Below, in pieces: positions 48,601 to 56,694 of a stretch of DNA of 64,000 bases. Source of the DNA: Salinibacterium sp. NK8237. GTDB lineage: Bacteria; Actinomycetota; Actinomycetes; Actinomycetales; Microbacteriaceae. The stretch covers positions 496,001 through 560,000 of the forward strand of contig NZ_JADYWE010000001.1 of assembly GCF_015864955.1 (NCBI RefSeq), given 5' to 3'. Both the position numbers and the translations under genes were made by a program. The notes beneath the pieces are model-generated. The model did no database searches. It was not told the origin of the DNA and saw nothing but the letters and a program-made list of their open reading frames with translations. Positions within the stretch are counted from its first letter, which is position 1. Each line of letters begins with the position of its first letter.

Positions 48601-49071
48601 TTAAGAAAGCCACGTTAACGAGGCAAAGTCTTCGGCGGTCAGCCCAAACTCTTCGGTAGCGTGGGCCACCGTTGTGCGCACATCAGGAACGTCAACATTC
48701 TTGCGCGTGATGATGTCGATACCCGACGGCGTGAGCCGGGAGCGCGAGAACCGCAGAACAACGGTATCGAAAGGTTCATCCGCCCCGACCACCTGCCAGC
48801 GGCTGGTCAACACTTTGAGCCAGCCCTGACCACGCCACACGAACTCGTCGCCCTGAAACCGGTCAGTGCCCACGATCGTCTTGGTCTCACCCGCACGGGT
48901 CGTGTAGCTCACGGTGTCAGCGAGAGTTAACTCTTCGCCCTCAACTCGCTCATAGGAAAACTCAGGACCATGGCGTGTTCCATCGAGCCACATCGGAAAA
49001 TTGGTCGCCGCGACAACCCACGTGCCTGGCAGCTTGGTTGCCAGCACCGACGCATCAAAAACTTCACTCAC
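48601..49071 (-). CDS. Conserved hypothetical protein, possible calycin/lipocalin-like fold
   Basis: A 156-residue soluble protein I do not recognise by name. It begins LPGTWVVAATNFPMWLDGTRHGPEFSYERVEG and shows alternating beta-strand-like segments (DTVSYTTRAGETKTIVGTDRFQGDEFVWRGQGWLKVLTSRWQVVGADE), the GTW start and strand pattern resembling small beta-barrel calycins. No catalytic motif. The GTG at 49071 has TATGTT 7 nt upstream (leaderless); ATG 49083 is an alternative. Divergent from ubiA and upstream of nagZ. Confidence 0.65.
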   Translation of the reverse strand: MSEVFDASVLATKLPGTWVVAATNFPMWLDGTRHGPEFSYERVEGEELTLADTVSYTTRAGETKTIVGTDRFQGDEFVWRGQGWLKVLTSRWQVVGADEPFDTVVLRFSRSRLTPSGIDIITRKNVDVPDVRTTVAHATEEFGLTAEDFASLTWLS

Positions 49072-49140
49072 AATGATCAACATAGGTCACAATGTCTGGG
49101 AGTCAGCGTCACGACTCCGGTAAAACGCTACTCTTGCGTC

Positions 49141-49962
49141 ATGTTTCGCGCCCTCGCCCGGTCGACCCACCCGGGACCAACCATTGCTGTCACTCTCATC
49201 GCATTCGCGCTGGCCTGGGGTTCTGGCCTTGATGGATGGCGCATTGCGGTGGTAACGGTGGTGATCCTCTTCAACCAACTCTCGATCGGACTCTCCAACG
49301 ATTGGCTCGATGCAGCGCGCGATCGCCGCACCGGACGCACCGACAAACCCATCGCGAGCGGCGAAGTTTCCGCAGGGCTGGTGGCTAGCGTCGCACTCGT
49401 CGCCGCCGCGGCATCCGTCGGGTTGTCGTTGTTGCTCGGCCCGCTTGCAGCCGCAGCGCATGGCGTGTTTTTGGCTAGTGGTTGGCTCTACAACCTTGGG
49501 CTCAAGTCAACCGTTGCCTCCGTCGTGCCGTACATCGCCGGCTTCGGCGCCCTACCCGCCATCGTGACCTTGGCCGCGCAACCACCACAGTTGGCTGCGA
49601 CCTGGGTAATCGCCGCCGGCGCCCTCCTAGGCATCGCCGCCCATTTCAGCAATGTGCTCCCTGACCTCGATGACGACCGGGAGACGGGGGTGCGAGGGTT
49701 GCCGCATTACCTCGGCTCCCGAGCATCCGGAGCGATCATCGCGGTGAGTCTCGTCGCGGCATCACTCGCGATCGTGTTCGGGCCAGGCACACCGCCAACC
49801 ACGATCGGTTATATCGGTGTCGGCGCTATCGGCGCTATCGCCGTCGTCAGCGCCACGCTCATCGCCCGCAACATCATGAAGCGGATGCTATTTTGCCTCA
49901 GCATTGCCGCCGCGTTGATCAGCGTCGCGCTCTTGCTGCTCTCGGCACCGCAACTCAGCTAG
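49141..49962 (+). CDS. UbiA-family prenyltransferase
   Basis: A 273-residue membrane enzyme with eight to nine hydrophobic segments. The two Asp-rich motifs are NDWLDAARDRRTGRTDKP and NVLPDLDDDRETGVRGLP, as needed for Mg-prenyl diphosphate binding. Members prenylate aromatic acceptors (menaquinone, heme O, tocopherol) or sugar phosphates (decaprenylphosphoryl-ribose). Which acceptor is used here is unclear; no quinone or heme genes lie nearby. TACTCT 6 nt before the ATG suggests a leaderless start and excludes the longer frame from 48970. Confidence 0.87.
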   Translation: MFRALARSTHPGPTIAVTLIAFALAWGSGLDGWRIAVVTVVILFNQLSIGLSNDWLDAARDRRTGRTDKPIASGEVSAGLVASVALVAAAASVGLSLLLGPLAAAAHGVFLASGWLYNLGLKSTVASVVPYIAGFGALPAIVTLAAQPPQLAATWVIAAGALLGIAAHFSNVLPDLDDDRETGVRGLPHYLGSRASGAIIAVSLVAASLAIVFGPGTPPTTIGYIGVGAIGAIAVVSATLIARNIMKRMLFCLSIAAALISVALLLLSAPQLS

Positions 49963-50000
49963 CGCACTTGACACCTGCGCAACGTTGCCGCTCGGCGTGG

Positions 50001-51401
50001 TTAAGCCAGTGGCGGAGCAAAATCCGGAACGGTTGTTTCTGCCGGAGCGGGATTGCGGATGCCAAAGAATGACACGATTCCTCCCGCGACCAACAGTGCC
50101 GCGATCACGATCACGACGTGGTGAAAGTTCTGCGGCGAAAGCGGACCGACAACGATCACGCCGATGAGGGCAACCGTGACAAGGCCGGCGATACGCGACA
50201 CCGCGTTATTCAGGGCAGAGCCGATTCCCGCTTGTTCCGCCGAAATCGCGCCCAGAATTGCGGAGGTCAGCGGCGCGACAGTCATCGACATTCCGACAGC
50301 AAAGAGCACGATTCCCGGCAGAACTTCAACGAAGTAGTTGACGGTTTGCCCTAACCCCAAGAACGTGATGTAGCCGATACCGCCCAACACCGGCCCTAAG
50401 GTCATGAATAACCGTGGGCCATACTTTCCGCTGAGCTTGCCAAAATACGACGACAGCAAAATGATGCCGATTGACGAGGGCAGGAACGCCAGCGCCGCAA
50501 AAGTCGCCGAATAATTCGCCACTTCTTGCAGATAGATCACGACGATAAATCCGCCGAGTGCCAATCCCCCATAAATGAACATCGTGGCGATGTTTCCCAT
50601 ACTGAAATTGCGGTGGCGGAACAGCTCAAGCGGCAACATCGGATGAGGCGCCCGGTGCTGCCAGAACAGGAAAGCGACAAGGCTCAGAATCCCGAGCGCG
50701 AACGGCACAAAGACCACGGGGCTATCCCAGCCGAAATTCCCCTGCTCAATGAGAGCGAAGACGGGGCCACCGAGTCCGATGATCCCCAACACTGCGCCGA
50801 GATAATCGATGCTGGTGTTGGCCTTACGTTCGTCTTTGTGGCCGAGCAGCACAATCATCCACAGGGTGACAGCAATCGGAATCACATTGATCGCGAACAC
50901 GAGGCGCCAGCTCAGCAGGTCAACGAAGAGCCCGCCAAGCACCGGGCCGACAAGAAACGCGGCACTCGTCCAGGCCGTCCACTGACCAATCGCGTGCGCT
51001 TGAGCCGCGCCCCGGAACGACGACATGATCAATGCAAGCGAACTGGGAACCAGTAACGCTCCAGCGATCCCTTGGACCCCACGGAACGCAATCAGAAACT
51101 CGACGTTCGGGGCAATCGCAATCAACAACGATGCAACGCCGAAGCCGATGAGCCCCACCCGCAAAATGACGATGCGACCGAACACATCGGAGAGTGAGCC
51201 CGCCAGCAAAATGAGGGAACCGAGAGTGATCAAATAGGCATCAACGACCCACTGTTGCGTGCTCAGTCCACCGCCCAACTCGTCGCTGATAGCGGGAAGC
51301 GCAACGTTGATGACGGAGCCGTCGAGAAACGCCACAAACGACGCGAGAATCGCGACAACTAGTACGAAACGCTGAGAGCGGAGCATAGAAGAATTCAACA
51401 C
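50001..51401 (-). CDS. MFS drug exporter, DHA2 (14-TM, EmrB/QacA) type
   Basis: A 466-residue transporter with about 14 hydrophobic segments. Motif A region GSLSDVFGRIVILRVGLIGFGVASLL and the DHA2 N-terminal signature LDGSVINVALPAISDELGGG, WVVDAYLITLGSLILLAGSLSD are clear. Substrates are probably hydrophobic cations or antibiotics; no local regulator identifies them. The start is the GTG at 51401 or ATG 51386; neither has a clear ribosome site. Confidence 0.88.
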   Translation of the reverse strand: MLNSSMLRSQRFVLVVAILASFVAFLDGSVINVALPAISDELGGGLSTQQWVVDAYLITLGSLILLAGSLSDVFGRIVILRVGLIGFGVASLLIAIAPNVEFLIAFRGVQGIAGALLVPSSLALIMSSFRGAAQAHAIGQWTAWTSAAFLVGPVLGGLFVDLLSWRLVFAINVIPIAVTLWMIVLLGHKDERKANTSIDYLGAVLGIIGLGGPVFALIEQGNFGWDSPVVFVPFALGILSLVAFLFWQHRAPHPMLPLELFRHRNFSMGNIATMFIYGGLALGGFIVVIYLQEVANYSATFAALAFLPSSIGIILLSSYFGKLSGKYGPRLFMTLGPVLGGIGYITFLGLGQTVNYFVEVLPGIVLFAVGMSMTVAPLTSAILGAISAEQAGIGSALNNAVSRIAGLVTVALIGVIVVGPLSPQNFHHVVIVIAALLVAGGIVSFFGIRNPAPAETTVPDFAPPLA

Positions 51402-51431
51402 CGATTCGCCGACGAATATGCCCTGCCCGCG

Positions 51432-53981
51432 CTAATCAAGGCGGGAGAATCCCGTTACGCGAACTACCGCAATCCCTTCGGCGGCTGACTCGGCCAGATC
51501 CACCGTGGCCGTGATAGCCCAGTCGTGGTTACCGGCCGGGTCCTCAATGATCTGACGCACATGCCACTGGCCCGGCTCCTCGGTGATGACGATCATGGCG
51601 GGGCCGCGCGCGTCACCCGCCACAGAAAGAGTGTCGTGCTCGTCGAAGTAGCGGTCGAGCGCCTCGCCCCACGCCTCCTCATCGAAGCCGGCTGCGGCAT
51701 CCAGCTCGCCTAGAGCGACAGCATCATCGCGGGCCGCCAGCTGCACACGGCGGAACATTTCGTTGCGCACGAGCACGCGGAAGGCCCGACCATTGGTGAC
51801 AACGGATGCCGGGGTCGGCGGCAGAACCGGCTCGCCGCTGGTAGCGGAGTCGACCCCGTTCGTCATGGCCTCCCACTCGTCGATGAGGCTCGAGTCGACC
51901 TGGCGCACCAGTTCGCCGAGCCACTCGATGAGGTCGAGAAGTTCGTCAGTCTTTGCGTCATCCGGAATCGTTTGACGGGTCGCCCGGTAGGCATCGGAGA
52001 GGTAGCGCAGCACCAGACCTTCGCTGCGCGCAAGACCGTAGAAGCCAACAAAGTCGGCGAAGGTCATGGCCCGCTCGTAGAGGTCACGCACGACGGTCTT
52101 GGGGCTGAGCTCGAAGTCGCCGATCCAGGGTTGGCTCGCGCTGTACATGTCGAACGCGGCCGTGAGCAACTCCTCGAGCGGCTTGGGCCACGTGACCTCT
52201 TCGAGCAGTTCCATGCGCTGGTCGTACTCGATGCCTTCGGCCTTCATCGCCGCAACGGCCTCACCGCGGGCCATGAACTGCTGCTGCGACAGAATCGGTC
52301 GCGGATTGTCGAGCGTTGCCTCGAGCACCGAAATCATATCCAGCGCATACGTGGGTGATTCCTTGTCGAGCAGGTCGAAGGATGCCACAGCAAACGGCGA
52401 GAGCGGCTGGTTGAGAGCGAAGTTCGCCTGCAGGTCAACGGTCAGTCGAATCTCAATGCGTTCGTCAAAGCTCTCGACCTCTTCGCCATCCACGATCATG
52501 GTGTCGGAGACGCGGTGTTCTTCGACAATCTCGGCGGTGCGCAGGGTGCGGTAGATCGCCAGGGCCTGTTTCGCCAGTGCACGTTGGCTGTGGCGAGGTT
52601 CGTGATTGTCTTGCACGAGCGTGCGCACGTTAGTGAAGACATCTCCCCCGCGGGCGATCACGTTGAGGATCATGGCGTGGTTCATGCGCATATTGCTCGT
52701 GAGCTGTTCCGGCTCGGCGGCAATCATGCGGTTGAAGCTCGCTTCACTCCAGGTGACAAACCCGTCCGGAGCTTTTTTGCGCACGAGCTTGCGCAGCTTC
52801 TTGGGATCGTCTCCCGCTTTGGCCACCATCTTGGCGTTGTCAGATTCGTGTTCGGGTGCTTGAGCGACCACCGTTCCGGCGGTGTCGAAGCCGGCACGGC
52901 CTGCTCGGCCCGCGATCTGGTGGAACTCGCGAGCGGTGAGCTGGCGCATCCGCGTTCCGTCGTACTTAGTGAGTTGCGTGAGCAGAACGGTGCGGATCGG
53001 CACGTTAATGCCGACGCCTAAGGTGTCTGTTCCGCAAATGACGCGCAGCAGCCCGCGCTGGGCCAGTTGTTCGACGAGGCGACGGTATTTCGGCAGCATG
53101 CCGGCGTGGTGCACGCCGATGCCCGACCGGATGAGGCGTGACAGCGTCTTGCCGAACACCGTCGTGAAGCGGAAGTCTCCAATGGCATCAGCGATCTCGT
53201 CGCGTTGCTCGCGCGTCACGACCTTGAGGCTCGTCATCGCTTGAGCACGCTCGAGGGCTGCAGCCTGCGAGAAATGGACAATGTAGATCGGGGCCTGGCC
53301 CGTGGAGAGAAGATCTTCGACCGTCTCGTGAATCGGGGTAAGCGCCCAGGAGTAGTGCAAAGGCACCGGGCGCTCAACGCCGGTGATGAGGCTCGTCTCG
53401 CGGCCCGTGCGACGGCTGAGGTCATCCGCCAACGGCTGCATGTCGCCGAGCGTGGCCGACATCAACACGAACTGCACGTTCGGCAGAATGAGCAGCGGCA
53501 CCTGCCACGCCCAGCCGCGATCGGGGTCGGCGTAGAAGTGGAACTCATCCATCACTACCTGGTCTACTCGGGCATCCGCGCCTTCACGGAGCGCAAGGTT
53601 GGCGAGAATTTCTGCCGTGCAGCAAATGATGGGCGCATCGGCGTTGACGGACGAGTCGCCGGTAACCATCCCGACGTTCTCGGCGCCGAAGACCTCAACG
53701 AGCGCGAAGAATTTCTCGCTCACCAGCGCCTTGATCGGCGCTGTATAGAACGTGCGCTGGCCTTGGGCGAGCGCAATAGCGTGAGCGGCAATAGCGACGA
53801 GAGACTTGCCCGTGCCCGTGGGGGTTGAGAGGATCACGTTCGCGCCCGAGACGAGTTCGATGACGGCTTCATCTTGCGCGGGATAGAGAGTCAACCCGCG
53901 ATCGGATGCCCACCCGACGAAAGCGTCATAGGTTGCGTCTGCGTCAAAGGGCGTCGGAAGCGCATCCAGAAGTGAGGCCAT
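51432..53981 (-). CDS. DEAD/DEAH-box helicase with C-terminal DUF3516
   Basis: An 849-residue SF2 helicase. Motif I is ILSTPTGTGKSLVAIAAH, motif II VVMDEFHFYADPDRGWAWQ (DEFH), motif III LMSATLGDM, motifs IV-VI include HHAGMLPKYRRLVEQLAQRGLLRVICGTDTLGVGINVPIRTV and QIAGRAGRAGFDTAG. The rest (from about residue 390) matches the actinobacterial DUF3516 extension. Relatives resemble Ski2/Mtr4-like RNA helicases; the role is probably RNA processing but untested. TACGGT 6 nt before the ATG suggests leaderless expression. Confidence 0.92.
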   Translation of the reverse strand: MASLLDALPTPFDADATYDAFVGWASDRGLTLYPAQDEAVIELVSGANVILSTPTGTGKSLVAIAAHAIALAQGQRTFYTAPIKALVSEKFFALVEVFGAENVGMVTGDSSVNADAPIICCTAEILANLALREGADARVDQVVMDEFHFYADPDRGWAWQVPLLILPNVQFVLMSATLGDMQPLADDLSRRTGRETSLITGVERPVPLHYSWALTPIHETVEDLLSTGQAPIYIVHFSQAAALERAQAMTSLKVVTREQRDEIADAIGDFRFTTVFGKTLSRLIRSGIGVHHAGMLPKYRRLVEQLAQRGLLRVICGTDTLGVGINVPIRTVLLTQLTKYDGTRMRQLTAREFHQIAGRAGRAGFDTAGTVVAQAPEHESDNAKMVAKAGDDPKKLRKLVRKKAPDGFVTWSEASFNRMIAAEPEQLTSNMRMNHAMILNVIARGGDVFTNVRTLVQDNHEPRHSQRALAKQALAIYRTLRTAEIVEEHRVSDTMIVDGEEVESFDERIEIRLTVDLQANFALNQPLSPFAVASFDLLDKESPTYALDMISVLEATLDNPRPILSQQQFMARGEAVAAMKAEGIEYDQRMELLEEVTWPKPLEELLTAAFDMYSASQPWIGDFELSPKTVVRDLYERAMTFADFVGFYGLARSEGLVLRYLSDAYRATRQTIPDDAKTDELLDLIEWLGELVRQVDSSLIDEWEAMTNGVDSATSGEPVLPPTPASVVTNGRAFRVLVRNEMFRRVQLAARDDAVALGELDAAAGFDEEAWGEALDRYFDEHDTLSVAGDARGPAMIVITEEPGQWHVRQIIEDPAGNHDWAITATVDLAESAAEGIAVVRVTGFSRLD

Positions 53982-54019
53982 TGTTCCACCGTAGCCGGGT
54001 CAGCAACCCTCGGAGCACG

Positions 54020-54913
54020 CTAGCTGAGCGCGAGCATCACCGAGGCGACGAGGGCAAGCACCATTCCGAGCAGTTGGATCCGGCTGACTTTCTCGTGCAA
54101 CGTGAAGCGAGCGAGCACAATCGTGGCGAGCGGATACAAACTCACAAGAACTGAAACGGCCGCCAAACTTCCCGCCTGAAGAGCGAACAGGATGAACGCA
54201 TTGGATGCTCCCACGAGCACACCACCCGCGGCGGCCAATATTCGCGCCCGGCTCACACTTCCCACGGGGCCACCCTCGGGCTGGTGATCGAACTGTGCGA
54301 AGAAGCGGCGCAGCGGAGCGCTCACCCGGATGGCACCGAGCAGCACAAGCATCACGCTAAGCCCCACAACAATCTCGACTACAGCAGGAGCGAGCCCCGC
54401 ACTGTGCGGAGCCTGGTCTAGGGCGATGAGAGCGCCGCCAAGGCTGAGCCCCGACACAATGCTGATCACCACGGTGCGGGGCCGAACCCGCGCGCCAGAA
54501 TCTGATCGAGTGATCGACACCAGCAAGGCGCTCACGAGAGCGAGACCAATGGCGATCCACGCCTGCACCGAAAGCTGATCGCCAGCAATCACTGCGAACG
54601 CGACAGGGACGACAGCGCCAACGACAGCGATCAAAGGTGCAACCAAGCTCATCGGACCATCCGCGAGGGCAGCGTAGAACGTCAGCAAACCGAGAATGGC
54701 GCCGAGCCCAGCCAAGCCGCCCCAGAAAACAGCATCGGGCTCGAAGCTCACTGGCACAAAGAGAATGGCGATCAGAAGCGAGACGGTAGCGAATGCGTGG
54801 ATGATCGTCGTCGCGGGCACCACACGCAAACGTCGAGTGCTCAAGCCACCGAAGAAGTCGGACACTCCATAAAACACGGCGGCGGCAAGCGCGAGCACAA
54901 CGCTGAGGATCAT
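54020..54913 (-). CDS. EamA (DMT superfamily) transporter
   Basis: A 297-residue membrane protein with ten hydrophobic segments in two EamA repeats (VLALAAAVFYGVSDFFGGLSTRR near the N-terminus; ASNAFILFALQAGSLAAVSVLVSLYPLATIVLARFTLHEKVSRIQLLGMVLALVASVMLAL at the end). Drug/metabolite exporter of unknown substrate. TATGCT 6 nt before the ATG on the minus strand suggests leaderless transcription. Divergent from the SDR gene. Confidence 0.88.
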   Translation of the reverse strand: MILSVVLALAAAVFYGVSDFFGGLSTRRLRVVPATTIIHAFATVSLLIAILFVPVSFEPDAVFWGGLAGLGAILGLLTFYAALADGPMSLVAPLIAVVGAVVPVAFAVIAGDQLSVQAWIAIGLALVSALLVSITRSDSGARVRPRTVVISIVSGLSLGGALIALDQAPHSAGLAPAVVEIVVGLSVMLVLLGAIRVSAPLRRFFAQFDHQPEGGPVGSVSRARILAAAGGVLVGASNAFILFALQAGSLAAVSVLVSLYPLATIVLARFTLHEKVSRIQLLGMVLALVASVMLALS

Positions 54914-54982
54914 TCCGTCAGCATAAGGCTCGTACGCTCCCGTATGAGGTAGGGAGAGCTAGTGGCGCGGGTAGAATTGGGT

Positions 54983-56461
54983 GTGCCTAATTCCAGTGAT
55001 CTCCCCGAGCCCGACGCTAACGTTGTGGATCCGGTTGAACTTGAAACCACTCTCAAGGTGCTCAGCCAGATGGCAAGCATGGACGAGGAGCACCCCGACT
55101 TCGTGACGGTGCGCCGCGCTACCGCCGCCATGTTCAAGGCCGTCAAGAAAGAGCGCCGCCTCGAGAAACGTGCCGCCATCGCCGATGCCGACCGCGAAGT
55201 GATTGCGGCAACCGCCACGGGCGCCGCTGACCGCATCGATGATGAGACTCGCGGAATCCCGATTTCAACGAATACTGAAGCGCCGACGGCGGGCGAGCTG
55301 ATCAAGGCGCGCCCCTGCTACATCTGCAAGCAGCCGTATACGACCGTCGATTCGTTCTACCACCAGTTGTGCCCCAGTTGCGCCGCCTTCAATCACGCCA
55401 AACGCGACGCCCGCACCGACCTCACCGGCAAGCGTGCCCTGCTCACGGGTGGCCGCGCCAAGATCGGCATGTACATCGCGCTGCGTTTGCTGCGGGATGG
55501 CGCGCACACCACCATCACGACCCGCTTTCCTCGGGATGCCGTTCGTCGCTTTTCGAGCCTTCCCGATTCGGCAGACTGGCTGCACCGGCTCCGTGTCGTC
55601 GGAATCGACCTTCGCGATCCCGCTCAGGTGATCGGGCTTGCCGAATCGGTTGCTGCCCAGGGCCCGCTCGACATCCTGATTAACAATGCGACTCAGACGG
55701 TGCGCCGCTCCCCCGGTGCCTACCAGCCGCTCGTCGACGGCGAGCTAGCACCGCTGCCCGATGGCCCGTTGCCCGAGCTCACGACCTTTGGCCACACCAA
55801 CGATCCTCACCCGCAGGCGCTCGCCCAGTCGGTATCCGCTCACCCGATTTTGGCCGCGGCCGCGACGCGCGCGGAAGAACTCACTGAGCAAGCGATGACG
55901 GCCGGCTCGAGTTCCCTTGAGCGCCTTGCTGCTGGAACGGCAATCGATGCGGGCGGGCTCGTTCCCGACCTCGACTCGATCAACTCGTGGACCCAGCATG
56001 TCGATCAGGTCGACCCGCTGGAGATGCTCGAAGTTCAGCTCGCGAACACCACGGCGCCGTTCGTGCTGATCTCGATGTTGCGCCCTTCGATGGCATCGTC
56101 CACCGCTCGCCGCAAATACATCGTCAACGTGTCAGCGATGGAGGGCGTCTTCGGTCGCGGCTACAAGGGTCCAGGGCATCCCCACACCAACATGGCCAAA
56201 GCCGCCGTCAACATGCTCACCCGCACGAGTTCTCGCGAGATGTTCGAGAGCGATGGCATTCTCATGACGAGCGTCGACACCGGCTGGATTACGGATGAGC
56301 GCCCCCACCCCACCAAGGTGCGGTTGGCAGAAGAGGGCTTTCATGCGCCGCTCGACCTCGTCGACGGTGCGGCCCGGGTCTATGACCCCATCGTGCGCGG
56401 CGAGGACGGCGAAGATCTGTTTGGCATCTTCTTGAAGGACTACGACAAGAGCTCATGGTGA
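54983..56461 (+). CDS. Atypical SDR oxidoreductase with zinc-knuckle N-terminal extension
   Basis: A 492-residue protein (499 if the GTG at 54962 is used). A helical N-terminus is followed by CYICKQPYTTVDSFYHQLCPSC, a CxxC-X14-CxxC zinc-ribbon-like unit, then a Rossmann SDR domain (LTGGRAKIGMYIALRLLRDGA; NNATQTVRR). The catalytic Ser is kept (NVSAMEG), but the Tyr of YxxxK is Thr (HTNMAKAAVNML), and about 60 residues are inserted after NNAT. It may bind nucleotide without normal SDR chemistry. TAGAAT 5 nt before GTG 54983 favours that start; GGGAG before 54962 is the rival. The SH3-like small gene begins inside its last codons. Confidence 0.8.
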   Translation: MPNSSDLPEPDANVVDPVELETTLKVLSQMASMDEEHPDFVTVRRATAAMFKAVKKERRLEKRAAIADADREVIAATATGAADRIDDETRGIPISTNTEAPTAGELIKARPCYICKQPYTTVDSFYHQLCPSCAAFNHAKRDARTDLTGKRALLTGGRAKIGMYIALRLLRDGAHTTITTRFPRDAVRRFSSLPDSADWLHRLRVVGIDLRDPAQVIGLAESVAAQGPLDILINNATQTVRRSPGAYQPLVDGELAPLPDGPLPELTTFGHTNDPHPQALAQSVSAHPILAAAATRAEELTEQAMTAGSSSLERLAAGTAIDAGGLVPDLDSINSWTQHVDQVDPLEMLEVQLANTTAPFVLISMLRPSMASSTARRKYIVNVSAMEGVFGRGYKGPGHPHTNMAKAAVNMLTRTSSREMFESDGILMTSVDTGWITDERPHPTKVRLAEEGFHAPLDLVDGAARVYDPIVRGEDGEDLFGIFLKDYDKSSW

Positions 56462-56694
56462 CCCCGGCCGAGTTTCTGAAGGCGACCGCGAGCGGTACGC
56501 GGGTTGTTGTTCGCCACCTCATCGATGATGGACGCGCAACAGACTCGCTCGGCTATTTTCATCTCGCCGATGACGCCCGCTGCGTCGTTGCGACAAAGCG
56601 CGGGCTCGAGACGATCGAGCTCGCTCAGGTGATTGCAGCCAAAGAAGTGCCACCTCCTCCGGCACCGCGCCCGCGGGCTACTTCTTCGCGGTAG
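56455..56694 (+). CDS. Small stand-alone SH3-like domain protein
   Basis: A 79-residue protein starting with ATG that overlaps the SDR stop (ATGGTGA). The pattern TRVVVRHLIDDGRATDSLGYFHLADDARCVVATKRGLETIELAQVIAAKEVPPPP resembles the SH3-like N-terminal domain found on some actinobacterial GNAT acetyltransferases (Rv0428c type), but no acetyltransferase part follows. Codon structure and coupling to the SDR gene argue that it is real. Its last 17 bases overlap the convergent flavoenzyme gene. Function unknown. Confidence 0.65.
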   Translation: MVTPAEFLKATASGTRVVVRHLIDDGRATDSLGYFHLADDARCVVATKRGLETIELAQVIAAKEVPPPPAPRPRATSSR

